DNA of 56,011 nucleotides, taken from positions 1 through 56,011 of the IMG/VR virus record IMGVR_UViG_3300050821_002508; one strand, written 5' to 3'. The notes below the pieces were generated by a model, which saw nothing but the letters and a program-made list of their open reading frames with translations, searched no databases and was not told the DNA's origin. The stretch comes from a virus. Below, one piece after another: positions 21,368-29,261 of the stretch (the first letter of the stretch is position 1; each line of letters starts with the position of its first letter). Made by a program: the position numbers and the translations under genes.

Positions 21368-21940
21368 GTGAACGATCTATCCGCACTCGAAGCTCTGGCC
21401 CGGAAGTGGCAGCTGGCTATCGAAAATAGCACCGTTACCGGCAAGCCATGCCATCCTGAGTCTGTGGCTGATTGTTTCGATGATCTACGGAAACTCATCG
21501 CTCAGTTGAAACAGGGCCAGCCGGATGCGCCGAAACGCTCGTTCACCGATCCGAGGCATCCTTGTCCGACATGTGGACTCTATACCGCAGGCGAATCGGG
21601 TACTGAGTCTAAGCCTTCTGCGCCGACATGCTGGCGATGCGGGAAACCTTATGTGATGGGTAAAGCCGGATCATTGATGTGTGATTGTAGTTCGACTCCG
21701 TTTGATTCAACTGCGCCGACTCAAGCGCGAGCACGACTCGATGAGTTCGAGAAAGTGTACGCAAACTGGAACATAGACGAGAATATCCGGCGATTCGAGA
21801 CGTGGGCCAAGCATCACCGGGCCGAACTGGAAGCCGCCGTCAAGACACCGGAGGCCGCTTATGGCCGATCAAGGTCAATGGACAAGAGGCTACAGGCGCA
21901 AGGGAAGCCCAGGGAGGCCGACCCGAAAGTTTGGAAATAG
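21368..21940 (+). CDS. Protein with two zinc motifs
   Basis: A 190-residue protein. Helical residues 1-50 are followed by CPTCGLY near residue 66, CWRCGKP near residue 90 and a CDC near residue 105, enough for one or two zinc sites; the last 70 residues are helical and basic. The start is GTG at 21368. No catalytic motif is recognised. Confidence 0.6.
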   Translation: MNDLSALEALARKWQLAIENSTVTGKPCHPESVADCFDDLRKLIAQLKQGQPDAPKRSFTDPRHPCPTCGLYTAGESGTESKPSAPTCWRCGKPYVMGKAGSLMCDCSSTPFDSTAPTQARARLDEFEKVYANWNIDENIRRFETWAKHHRAELEAAVKTPEAAYGRSRSMDKRLQAQGKPREADPKVWK

Positions 21941-21949
21941 CAGCTTGTC

Positions 21950-22225
21950 GTGACTGGTGTAAACGATGATTCTGGGCGAACGCCCCATCGGATTGAAGCC
22001 GTCACACAGGAACGGGCGCTGGAGCCGCGCAGAGCGGACGAAGCCGTGAAGTGGATGCAGACTCGGAGAAATCATTGGCCGTTTCCCTCGGCTGAGATGC
22101 CGACTGGCGCCCGTTTTACATGTTTGACCGAATCGAAGGGGCAACGCCAGCCGAGAATGGCGACTAGGAGGATTTATGGCAATGAAAAACAGCAAAGCGG
22201 CACAGTGCGATCCGACGAACCATGA
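21950..22225 (+). CDS. Doubtful gene
   Basis: A 91-residue Arg-rich frame from GTG without a clear ribosome site; its 3' end overlaps the well-supported gene at 22176. It is the only long frame in 21941-22175. It could be real, or this stretch could be non-coding. Confidence 0.25.
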   Translation: MTGVNDDSGRTPHRIEAVTQERALEPRRADEAVKWMQTRRNHWPFPSAEMPTGARFTCLTESKGQRQPRMATRRIYGNEKQQSGTVRSDEP

Positions 22226-22319
22226 TTTTATCTACATCCAAGCGGTAGTCCTGCCAAATTCAGAGAGGATCGCGGCGAAGACGTTCTGCCGAAAATGCGG
22301 CAAGATAATTACGATTTAA
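22176..22319 (+). CDS. Zinc-binding mini-protein
   Basis: A 47-residue protein behind AGGAGG. CDPTNH near residue 11 and FCRKCGK near residue 37 supply Cys/His for one zinc ion. Unknown. Confidence 0.65.
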   Translation: MAMKNSKAAQCDPTNHDFIYIQAVVLPNSERIAAKTFCRKCGKIITI

Positions 22320-22363
22320 TTCAGTTCTCGAATCGAAGGGTGGCCGAAAGGGGAGGGAAGAAG

Positions 22364-22648
22364 ATGAATTTTGAGAGGCAGGCCGAGTTTGAGAACGCGG
22401 CAAAGGATTATATTGCCAGAATCGAATCGCTAGCACAAGCGAAACGCAAGCATGAAGAAGCTGAACGCGAATTTCGGAGGCTGACCGAATCGCTCATAAA
22501 ATCTCAAAACAGACTCGGTGAATTCGTGGGCCGCAACATTGACAGCAAGTGCTACTCATCGGAAGGTCGCGTTTTGACGGTCGAATATGTGCAAGATGGA
22601 ATTGTGAAAGTGAAAGTGTTTGGAGTCGACGGAAGTGAACTTCGGTGA
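22364..22648 (+). CDS. Coiled-coil protein
   Basis: A 94-residue protein from the ATG at 22364 (site GGGAGGG). Residues 3-60 form a long coiled coil (ALAQ/KRKHEEAEREFRRL pattern), followed by a small beta region. Unknown. Confidence 0.6.
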   Translation: MNFERQAEFENAAKDYIARIESLAQAKRKHEEAEREFRRLTESLIKSQNRLGEFVGRNIDSKCYSSEGRVLTVEYVQDGIVKVKVFGVDGSELR

Positions 22649-22657
22649 GGGCAGTCC

Positions 22658-22676
22658 TGGAGAGGGCCGAAAATGA
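22658..22676 (+). repeat. 19-bp direct repeat at gene junctions (second copy 22864-22882)
   Basis: TGGAGAGGGCCGAAAATGA occurs at both places and includes a GGAGAGGG ribosome site and a start/stop overlap. The shorter core GGCCGAAAATGA also appears at 14826 and 15227. Confidence 0.75.
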
Positions 22677-22882
22677 AGTATGAGACGCCGAAAGCAGGTC
22701 AATGGGTGCAACCGATTCGACTCGGATACAAGCTATGCTGCTGTGATTGTGGACTTGTTCACCGGATGGACTTCCGTGTTCAACGTGGGCGTGCTCAGTT
22801 TCGAGTCTATCGGGACAATCGAGCGACAGCAACATCAAGAGGCAATCGCACTAGAAAAGTGCGTGGAGAGGGCCGAAAATGA
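22673..22882 (+). CDS. Conserved small phage protein with CCxC motif
   Basis: A 69-residue protein. GQWVQPIRLGYKLCCCDCGL followed by VHRMDFRV is a pattern common in unrelated phages, with a Cys/His zinc site and an Arg-rich end. Start at a repeated junction sequence. Function unknown but conserved. Confidence 0.7.
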   Translation: MKYETPKAGQWVQPIRLGYKLCCCDCGLVHRMDFRVQRGRAQFRVYRDNRATATSRGNRTRKVRGEGRK

Positions 22883-22915
22883 GCGAACACGAATGGCAGC
22901 CGAAAGGGGGAGAGA

Positions 22916-23353
22916 ATGAGAGGACCGACGTACAGAGGTGATCGGCCATGCAGCGATGTGAGCCATATTCGTCTTGGCCCCGGTGAAGAAGCATATCCAT
23001 CCGCAGAGGAGATTCAAGAAACAGCCGACCGCATTATTGCGGTGGTAACTTCGCAAAGGGAGAGTCAAATGGTACGAGCAAAGTTCAAGATGACGGGCTA
23101 CAGATCATCGCAGTATACGCGGCAGATTGACAAAGCCAAACCCTACAATGAGCCAGGAAATACGGAGATGGTCGAGATGCGAACTCTCGAACTTACTCCG
23201 GTTTATGCGAACAATGATCCCAACCACGAAAATTCAAAGTTTTGGGATTCCTCGCCCTCGGGAAAACTTGAACTCGGAACAATCAACCCACAAGCATGGA
23301 AATTGTTTGAACTTGGTAAGGAATACTATATTGATTTTACACTAGCCGACTGA
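22916..23353 (+). CDS. Conserved phage protein, possibly two starts
   Basis: A 145-residue frame from the ATG at 22916 (site GGGGGAG). The last 95 residues, starting MVRAKFKMTGY and ending KEYYIDFTLAD, form a unit I recognise from many phages as a stand-alone protein. It has its own ATG (23069) and ribosome site GGGAGAG. So either a short N-terminal domain has been fused on, or the gene makes two products. Function unknown. Confidence 0.65.
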   Translation: MRGPTYRGDRPCSDVSHIRLGPGEEAYPSAEEIQETADRIIAVVTSQRESQMVRAKFKMTGYRSSQYTRQIDKAKPYNEPGNTEMVEMRTLELTPVYANNDPNHENSKFWDSSPSGKLELGTINPQAWKLFELGKEYYIDFTLAD

Positions 23354-23368
23354 CGGGGAGGCGATCCG

Positions 23369-23590
23369 GTGAGAAAGCCGAAATTTCGAGTGGGACAGGT
23401 GGTAGCTAGAAAAGGATTGAAGCGCACCTACTGCTTAATTCGCAGAGTTGAAGAAAGGGTTTCATATCCTGGAAAATATTTTATAGCTTGGGGAGGAGAA
23501 GGACAAAACGGAGGGATACTCTACGAAGAATTCTTTCGCCCTCTCACCGCACGCGAAATCGGTCCTCGGGGCAAAGGGGGCGGGAAGTGA
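23369..23590 (+). CDS. Small SH3-like protein
   Basis: A 73-residue protein with GTG start behind GGGGAGG. KPKFRVGQVVARKG and YFIAWGGEGQNGGILYEEFF fit a small SH3-like barrel, like the protein at 20931. Unknown. Confidence 0.6.
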   Translation: MRKPKFRVGQVVARKGLKRTYCLIRRVEERVSYPGKYFIAWGGEGQNGGILYEEFFRPLTAREIGPRGKGGGK

Positions 23591-23594
23591 GCCG

Positions 23595-23750
23595 ATGAAA
23601 ACTGCGCCTAAGCACAACTGGCAATCCGGCATCCTGACTTGGGATGATGGAGATTCCTTGTGCATGTCGGTGGTTTTTACTTGGCACTTGCCGACTGCCC
23701 GTAAGTACGCCGAGGCCATGCGTCATCGAAAGGTGCGGATCGCCGGATGA
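23595..23750 (+). CDS. Short N-terminal fragment of a phage radical SAM protein family (likely remnant)
   Basis: A 51-residue protein: WQSGILTWDD, then SVVFTWHLPTARKYA, ending VRIAG. In my memory this is the opening of a widespread phage radical SAM protein, in which the sequence would continue with GGPA and later a CxxxCxxC motif. Here it stops and another mini-gene starts in an ATGA overlap. It may be a degraded gene, or a short form that still folds. Confidence 0.5.
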   Translation: MKTAPKHNWQSGILTWDDGDSLCMSVVFTWHLPTARKYAEAMRHRKVRIAG

Positions 23751-23905
23751 AGCTGCCGAAGATCAAGATTATCTTTGTGCCGGAATCAATTTGTATCCGG
23801 TGCGGCCAGCATGGATACGTCGGGGAAAAGAACTCTTTGTGTCTTGGGTGTTTGAATGTAGGATTGTGCCTCTACTCGAAACGAAAGCTAAAGGAGACAC
23901 CGTGA
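23747..23905 (+). CDS. Zinc-ribbon mini-protein
   Basis: A 52-residue protein with CIRCGQHG near residue 16 and CLGCLN near residue 32. ATGA and GTGA overlaps on the two sides. Unknown. Confidence 0.6.
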   Translation: MKLPKIKIIFVPESICIRCGQHGYVGEKNSLCLGCLNVGLCLYSKRKLKETP

Positions 23906-24444
23906 CCTTAACTCGCCGAGATTTCGGGAAGTATGCAGGCAAGTTTTTGCTGCTAATGGGCGCGTCTGGAAGCGTTCTGACTGGATGTATCCTAACGCCT
24001 ACCAACGTTAAGGCGCTCATCAACATGCTCATCAGTTCAATCGAGAATATCCTGAAAGTGGCAACGAATGCGCCTTGGGCCACCGACTTAGCGGCGGCGC
24101 TGGCAGCGCTTCAAAGCGCGGAGCAGAATTGGACTGCCGGAGGAGCGGTGACTCTGATTGACGATGCACTCAATACTATTACTGCTGTCCTAGCCGTCAT
24201 TCCGCTTACGGCCGTCTATTCTCCGCTGATCGACCTCATTGTTAGTGGAATCGAAGCGGTGCTTGCCGTGCTCCCCATTTCTGCGTCAGTCACGAGACTG
24301 CGCGGCTCACTCTCTAATAACCCACACCACGGCCGCGTGATGCTTAATAAACCGAACTTGTGGCACGAAACTCCACAGGGTTCGTACAAGGCCCAATGGA
24401 ATAGTATCTGTAGGCAAATCGGCTTATCACAGGCAGAACTCTAA
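23902..24444 (+). CDS. Putative Tat-exported lipoprotein
   Basis: A 180-residue protein with GTG start behind AAGGAG. The first 29 residues look like a twin-arginine lipoprotein signal: TRRDFGKYAG, a hydrophobic stretch LLLMGASGS, then the lipobox VLTGC with Cys near residue 29. The mature part is hydrophobic and helical. If exported, the phage would place a lipoprotein in the host envelope, for example to block superinfection or to aid lysis. The role is inference. Confidence 0.6.
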   Translation: MTLTRRDFGKYAGKFLLLMGASGSVLTGCILTPTNVKALINMLISSIENILKVATNAPWATDLAAALAALQSAEQNWTAGGAVTLIDDALNTITAVLAVIPLTAVYSPLIDLIVSGIEAVLAVLPISASVTRLRGSLSNNPHHGRVMLNKPNLWHETPQGSYKAQWNSICRQIGLSQAEL

Positions 24445-25247
24445 TGCCTAAAGATTTTGGCCTTCCCGTTTTCAAGCAGCAGTTTCAATCTGTGTTCAGG
24501 AACCGTAAGTTTGGAAAGAAACCTGCTAGGCATGATCCTCGCACTTTGATGCTAGCGAAGTATCTTACTCCAGCACTGACCCCACCCCCTGACAACGTGG
24601 ATTACTCAAAGGGCTTCAACATAAATTTCGGTATGATGCTCAATGACAATTTGGGCGACTGCACCATTGCGGCCTGTGGACACGCGATTCAGACCTGGAC
24701 GCTCGACAACGGAAGAATGATTACCGTTCCCGACTCGTCAATTCTCACAGGGTATGAGCAGGCATGTGGATACGATCCGAGCAACCCATCAACGGATCAG
24801 GGTGGCGATGAACTCACCGTACTGAACTACTTCCGGCAAACTGGTATCGGCGGACACAAAATCATGGCGTATGCCGATCCTAACCCAGGAACCATTCTTC
24901 ATGTGAAGCAGGCCATAACGCTATTCGGTGGAATTTATATCGGCTTTAGCGTACCTCAATCCTTCATGGATCAGTTTGATGCGGGACAGCCAATTACTCC
25001 ACTTGCTGACGATGGTGGCATTATCGGAGGGCACGCGATTTGGATATGTGGATATAACGGGGAATATCTGATCGGGGATACTTGGGGATCGCGGGTTCTA
25101 ATCTCGTGGTCTTTCTGGACCGATCCGCGTTACGTCGATGAGAGTCACGCCTTACTGTCCCTCGACTGGCTCAATAATCATCAAGTGGACCCGCAAGGCG
25201 TTCTACTCGGTGAACTCGAACAGGATTTGTCTCTTGTTGTCGGTTGA
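24444..25247 (+). CDS. Papain-like cysteine peptidase family protein
   Basis: A 267-residue protein. LNDNLGDCTIAACGHAIQTW supplies a nucleophile Cys in a helix near residue 73; GGHAIWICGYNGEYLIGDTW near residue 195 supplies the His and a downstream Asp or Asn. This order (Cys, His, Asn/Asp) and the GDTWG strand fit the C1-like fold. No signal peptide was seen. It overlaps the lipoprotein stop by one base. It could cut peptidoglycan cross-links or host proteins; I cannot decide. Confidence 0.6.
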   Translation: MPKDFGLPVFKQQFQSVFRNRKFGKKPARHDPRTLMLAKYLTPALTPPPDNVDYSKGFNINFGMMLNDNLGDCTIAACGHAIQTWTLDNGRMITVPDSSILTGYEQACGYDPSNPSTDQGGDELTVLNYFRQTGIGGHKIMAYADPNPGTILHVKQAITLFGGIYIGFSVPQSFMDQFDAGQPITPLADDGGIIGGHAIWICGYNGEYLIGDTWGSRVLISWSFWTDPRYVDESHALLSLDWLNNHQVDPQGVLLGELEQDLSLVVG

Positions 25248-25305
25248 CCTGTGCTGTATCGAACAGACGCTCTTGACCCATAGGTTAGAATGATGGGGAG
25301 GCAGT

Positions 25306-25803
25306 ATGAACGAGCATTTTGAGCAAAGAATAGTCGAGGCGCTCGAAAATATCGCCGCATCCCTCGAAGCGAACCTTTCGGACATAGAACTTGATCTGGA
25401 TTTATTGCAGCGCAATCTCGAACAAATTGTTATTTTACTGACGCCGATTGCAGACAAACTCACGGGAACTCTGATTCCCCAAGGAGCAACAATGATCGCA
25501 CGAAAAGTAGAAGCACCCTTGAATGTAAACGTAGGAACCACGGGAACCACCGTGGTCGTCGAAACCGCGAAGGGAGTTATCGTCCCGACGGTTGGGCCGA
25601 TTACCTATGCCTCGGATAATCCAGCCGTAGCGACATATGCCGCCGATGGAACCTGGGCAGCGGTAGCAGTGGGGACGTGTAACATGTCTCAACTCGATAC
25701 CACGAATGGTCTGACCGACAGCACGCCACTGACGGTTTCGGCTGCGCCTCCTCCGCCAGCGGATGCTCTCGTCGGAACGCTTGTTCCGAACGTAGCCAAG
25801 TAA
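25306..25803 (+). CDS. Coiled-coil plus BIG2-like Ig domain protein
   Basis: A 165-residue protein. Residues 1-55 form a coiled coil (EHFEQRIVEALENIAASLEA), then a BIG2-like Ig domain (ITYASDNPAVATYAADGTWA) and a Pro/Ala linker to the end. Such proteins are often minor virion or cell-adhesion components. It is the last gene of the rightward operon and faces the late operon. Confidence 0.65.
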   Translation: MNEHFEQRIVEALENIAASLEANLSDIELDLDLLQRNLEQIVILLTPIADKLTGTLIPQGATMIARKVEAPLNVNVGTTGTTVVVETAKGVIVPTVGPITYASDNPAVATYAADGTWAAVAVGTCNMSQLDTTNGLTDSTPLTVSAAPPPPADALVGTLVPNVAK

Positions 25804-25812
25804 AGCAGATCG

Positions 25813-26205
25813 TCAGGAAGTAACGGTAACGGTGTTCACTTCTCCGGCAGCCTCATCCTGATTGAGCATGTTCTCAATGGCTGTGGTTGCCGGTTCGGAC
25901 TCGTAAATTTGGTAATCCGATATTCTTTTCTCTGCAACCAGAATACAACCGTCTGAATCGGTGGCTACGTTTCCGCCGTGAATTTCTATTTCCGTCCTTC
26001 CGGGAACATCAAGATGTGGCGTGTTGCGCTCAAAACGAGGCGACCATGCCATCGCTACCGGATAGGTGCCTGCGGGGATCATTAAGGCTGTAGGTTCAAG
26101 CGAGAAACAAAGCGAGCTTCCATCGATCGAAACTTGGCCCGTTATCGTAGCGCGATACTCGGAATTGTCAGGCGCGGACCAGATTCGATTGACGATTATT
26201 TGCAA
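25813..26205 (-). CDS. DUF5675 family protein
   Basis: A 130-residue protein with the family core: CFSLEPTALMIPAGTYPVAM, then SPRFERNTPHLDVPGRTEIE and IHGGN, then DSDGCILV. The conserved H and C suggest a catalytic or metal site. DUF5675 genes are frequently next to phage endolysins and holins, so a lysis role is likely, and the neighbours here are holin-like. Confidence 0.85.
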   Translation of the reverse strand: MQIIVNRIWSAPDNSEYRATITGQVSIDGSSLCFSLEPTALMIPAGTYPVAMAWSPRFERNTPHLDVPGRTEIEIHGGNVATDSDGCILVAEKRISDYQIYESEPATTAIENMLNQDEAAGEVNTVTVTS

Positions 26206-26402
26206 TCCCGACCCCTTGGGAAATCGTAGCAGTCATGCTCGGCGAAGGCTTTGTCCCGTTCCCGCTCCCAAATCTTGCACATCTCATCGACAGTCTTGCA
26301 ATGGGCAATCAGCACGTCGAAATGCGGACACTTCCAATCGCATTCGGTGCATCCCCAATAGGCATGTCCTTTCTTAACCACCCACAGGACTCTCCGTCGC
26401 AT
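26196..26402 (-). CDS. Small Cys-rich protein
   Basis: A 68-residue protein with VVKKGHAYWGCTECDWKCPH near the start and HCKTVDEMCK, probably one zinc site. Overlaps DUF5675 by 10 bases. I know this small motif from other phages without a role. Confidence 0.65.
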   Translation of the reverse strand: MRRRVLWVVKKGHAYWGCTECDWKCPHFDVLIAHCKTVDEMCKIWERERDKAFAEHDCYDFPRGRDCK

Positions 26403-26594
26403 CTAGTAGCGTCGGAACACCGGGAATGGGCCTGCATAGCCAGTCAATAGGGAAATCAGGTAAATCAGGCACATCACCACCACAATAACAATGGCAATCT
26501 GCTTGAATGGTTCGGGAAGAGGAAGCATCGTCACGATCCAGTAAATCAACCCGAGTACGATGACCATAATCAGAATTGAGAACAAAATACCCAT
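26403..26594 (-). CDS. Holin-like two-span membrane protein
   Basis: A 63-residue protein with spans FSILIMVIVLGLIYWIVTML and FKQIAIVIVVVMCLIYLISL joined by LPLPEP. Size, two spans and position next to DUF5675 fit a class II-type holin. Experiments would be needed to separate it from the other membrane proteins here. Confidence 0.6.
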   Translation of the reverse strand: MGILFSILIMVIVLGLIYWIVTMLPLPEPFKQIAIVIVVVMCLIYLISLLTGYAGPFPVFRRY

Positions 26595-26602
26595 AGAACC
26601 TC

Positions 26603-26968
26603 CTATTTGTTGCTGTCTACGTTGGCCTGTTTGCGCTTGTGATCGTCCACCATCGCCCGTGCTACTTTAGCCGCTGTAAGGGCTTGTGGATCATTCGTCA
26701 GTTTTGCGTTCACTTCCATTGCCGAGGCGTACATCTCAAGTAAGATGCCGCGTTCGCTGTTGACGAGGGTGTGAATCTCGCCCATCTTTTCGGCTGTCTG
26801 CGTATTAGTTTCATGGAGCGCAATCTTGACTTCTTCCGAATCCTTCTTCTTTTTGACATCAGCGATATATTTCTGAAGGCTGAGCCATGAAAAACCAGCA
26901 ACGGGAACGAGCAATACGGCCCATTGGTACAGGGCTGTCGATGTTCCCGGCGGTGGAGGGGCTATCAC
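26603..26968 (-). CDS. Membrane-anchored coiled-coil protein (holin-associated)
   Basis: A 121-residue protein: an N-terminal span (LYQWAVLLVPVAGFSWLSL) and then a long helix containing VNSERGILLEMYASAMEVNA, a block common in phage lysis regions. It may be an i-spanin-like or antiholin protein. Overlaps its upstream neighbour by four bases. Confidence 0.6.
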   Translation of the reverse strand: MIAPPPPGTSTALYQWAVLLVPVAGFSWLSLQKYIADVKKKKDSEEVKIALHETNTQTAEKMGEIHTLVNSERGILLEMYASAMEVNAKLTNDPQALTAAKVARAMVDDHKRKQANVDSNK

Positions 26969-27354
26969 GGTTTGGCCGGAATCACTACTGCGCCAGTTTC
27001 GTCCACTCTTACAGGCATGGGTGCTCCCATCGGCTTACTTGTGACGGACACCTTGTTAATCGTCCCCTGATAAATGATTTCCTGGGTGGCAAAGTGATTT
27101 GCAATATGCCAAAGAGCAACGACCGCTCCCCAAACAGTCGGAAGAGTCAGAATAAGCTGTCGGCCAGCCGGGTTCCAGACATATCCCACTCCGATGCTGC
27201 CAGCGGTTGCGAAAAGTATGCTGGCGATTCGGGAGGCCAGTTTCTGACCGTGTTGAAGGAAAGGAAACCATCTGGAACTCTTCAGCCATTGGATAATCAG
27301 AACGAATAAGGCTGAAGAGGTGATTGTTGTTAGGACGATATTTGAGTCCATCAA
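26965..27354 (-). CDS. Multi-span membrane protein of the lysis region
   Basis: A 129-residue protein with three hydrophobic spans (NIVLTTITSSALFVLIIQWL, SRIASILFATAGSIGVGYVW, and TVWGAVVALWHIANHF) and a polar C-terminal tail. A three-span topology with a cytoplasmic tail fits a class I-type holin. Together with 26403 and 26603 it makes a three-gene membrane set. Confidence 0.6.
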   Translation of the reverse strand: MMDSNIVLTTITSSALFVLIIQWLKSSRWFPFLQHGQKLASRIASILFATAGSIGVGYVWNPAGRQLILTLPTVWGAVVALWHIANHFATQEIIYQGTINKVSVTSKPMGAPMPVRVDETGAVVIPAKP

Positions 27355-27362
27355 GTCTCCTT

Positions 27363-29261
27363 TTAAGGATGTCTTACCGTCGCCTTCGCCCCATTGGGGG
27401 GATTCACCTGCACCATTGCCGTCTGCCCGGAAGTCATGTTTCCTATCGTGCAGGTCGGCGTTACCTTATTTGTACTGCAAGACACCCGCAAGTTGATCGG
27501 TGGCGGCGGCGCTGTTATCCCCGTTCCTGTGAGCGCGACCGTGTGAGGGCTTCCCGCCGCATTGTCGCTGACGCTGATACTCGCGCTTAGCGTTCCGGTT
27601 GTCGAAGGCGTAAAGGTAACGCTTATTGTACAAGAAGTATTCGGGTTTTGCGTGGCTAGGCACGTATTTGTCTGGCTGAAGTTGATACTATTAGGAGTAA
27701 CCGTGATGGAACTGATCGTGAGCGTGGTCGTGCCGGAACTTTTAAGCGTAATGGGGAGAGCGTTGCTGGCGACCCCTTGCGTTTGATTGCCGAAGGCTAT
27801 GGATGCCGGTGAAAATGTAATCCCAGGCGATCCAGCTGAAATCCCCATGCCGCTCAAGGGTACGGTTCCTGAGACACCGCCCGTTACGTTCACCGTGGCT
27901 GTCCGCGATCCCACCGCCGTAGGCTTAAACGTAACCGTGAAGGAGCACGTCCCTCCCGGCATAATGGTTGCTGTAGCGCATGAGGATGCATCGGTATAGG
28001 AATAATCCCCGGAATTCGTTCCCGTGATGGAAATGGACGATAAAACCAGGTTCCCTGCGCCTGGATTGCCAATGGATATGGAGACTGGGGTACTTGGAGT
28101 AAGAACGACCTGATTGGGGAAGCCGACAGCGGAAGGAGTGAAGGAAATCAGAGGAGCCGAACCTACCGCCGCAAGCAGAGGCATCGAACCTGAAATGTAG
28201 TCATTGCCAAGAGTCCAGATCATCCAGCCGCCCATGCTGTTGGCGTAGACATAGCTGATCTTGTCCTTGACGGATTGCGGGCTATCCCAACTGATATATC
28301 CTGGCCCTTGTTTCGACCATGCCTGATGCGCCGTCGTATCATAGGTGAAACTGCCCAGATTATAGGTCGATGCGAGTGTGCTGTAGTAAGTCCCTGTTCC
28401 GCTGGCGCTGCCGCCGATGGATTGATATGGGGCCGTATTGCCCGTCCATACATACCCGAAAAAAGGGATGGCAAGATTCAGCTTTGAGTTTGCGATGCCG
28501 CAAGCAGCCTCAACCTGGCGCTCCCATTCTCCTGATGCCGTGAATCCATAGGTAGCGAAATCTGCGCTGTAAAGCGGCGCACCGAAATAAGACGTGGAAT
28601 ACACATCGTTGATGTCATACGCGCCGACAGTGACACGATCCGAGTTATTTGCAATGCCGAGGATCACGCTCGAGGCCACGTTCCAAGAACTTGTAAGACC
28701 ACACACTGCTGATCCACCGTTTCCCTCTTGGCCGAACATATAGGTTGGCCCGGTAAACCACTCGATTAGCTTCGATCCCATCGCTGTGCGAAGGCAGGAC
28801 ATGAAAACGGGGAATTGGCTGCTATACGACTCCTCATAGTCCACAAACACGCCGTCAAACGTCTGCCCGCTCGTTTGGCTGCCACCGACAACGGACGTAA
28901 TATTCGTGATGAATGTACCCAAGGCTCCCGTCGAGCAAGTTCCTGTCATGGCTCCGTTAAAATTCGTACCGCTCCCGACGTTCGACAGTCCAAGCATCAC
29001 CTTGACGCTGTGGGCATGAGCAGCCGTTATCAAGGCCGCCGCATTGCCGCTTCCAAAGTCCGAGGAATAGGTGAGTGATCCTCCGGCATTCGGGGAGGCA
29101 CCGACCATGATTACATGTGTCAGGACGGTCCACGGAATCTGACTGACTGCCGGGACGCCGCCAGTTGAATCAGGGTAATAGGCACCTTCACTCCATACCG
29201 TTTGAGCATGAAGGCTTGCGGGGAGTACACAGAGCGCCAAAAATAGAACTATTTGTTTCAT
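27363..29261 (-). CDS. GH18 chitinase-like domain with two choice-of-anchor D repeats, signal peptide
   Basis: A 632-residue protein. A Sec signal peptide (KQIVLFLALCVLPASLHAQ) is followed by a GH18 barrel to about residue 345: KVMLGLSNVGS corresponds to the SxGG strand, and DGVFVDYE at 136-143 to the catalytic DGxDxDxE, with the middle Asp replaced by Phe but Glu143 kept. GGWMIWTLGND closes the barrel. Two ASH/choice-of-anchor D repeats follow. It may bind or cut a GlcNAc-containing polymer at the host surface. The altered motif leaves open lectin-like binding. Confidence 0.85.
   Translation of the reverse strand: MKQIVLFLALCVLPASLHAQTVWSEGAYYPDSTGGVPAVSQIPWTVLTHVIMVGASPNAGGSLTYSSDFGSGNAAALITAAHAHSVKVMLGLSNVGSGTNFNGAMTGTCSTGALGTFITNITSVVGGSQTSGQTFDGVFVDYEESYSSQFPVFMSCLRTAMGSKLIEWFTGPTYMFGQEGNGGSAVCGLTSSWNVASSVILGIANNSDRVTVGAYDINDVYSTSYFGAPLYSADFATYGFTASGEWERQVEAACGIANSKLNLAIPFFGYVWTGNTAPYQSIGGSASGTGTYYSTLASTYNLGSFTYDTTAHQAWSKQGPGYISWDSPQSVKDKISYVYANSMGGWMIWTLGNDYISGSMPLLAAVGSAPLISFTPSAVGFPNQVVLTPSTPVSISIGNPGAGNLVLSSISITGTNSGDYSYTDASSCATATIMPGGTCSFTVTFKPTAVGSRTATVNVTGGVSGTVPLSGMGISAGSPGITFSPASIAFGNQTQGVASNALPITLKSSGTTTLTISSITVTPNSINFSQTNTCLATQNPNTSCTISVTFTPSTTGTLSASISVSDNAAGSPHTVALTGTGITAPPPPINLRVSCSTNKVTPTCTIGNMTSGQTAMVQVNPPNGAKATVRHP

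Noticed and set aside
22879-22941. 20-residue frame at a repeated junction
   Set aside because: Start and stop overlaps are good, but it is too short and is fully overlapped by the next gene.
25804-25812. Terminator between the convergent rightward and late operons
   Set aside because: Only nine bases separate the stop codons and no hairpin with a T run is visible there.
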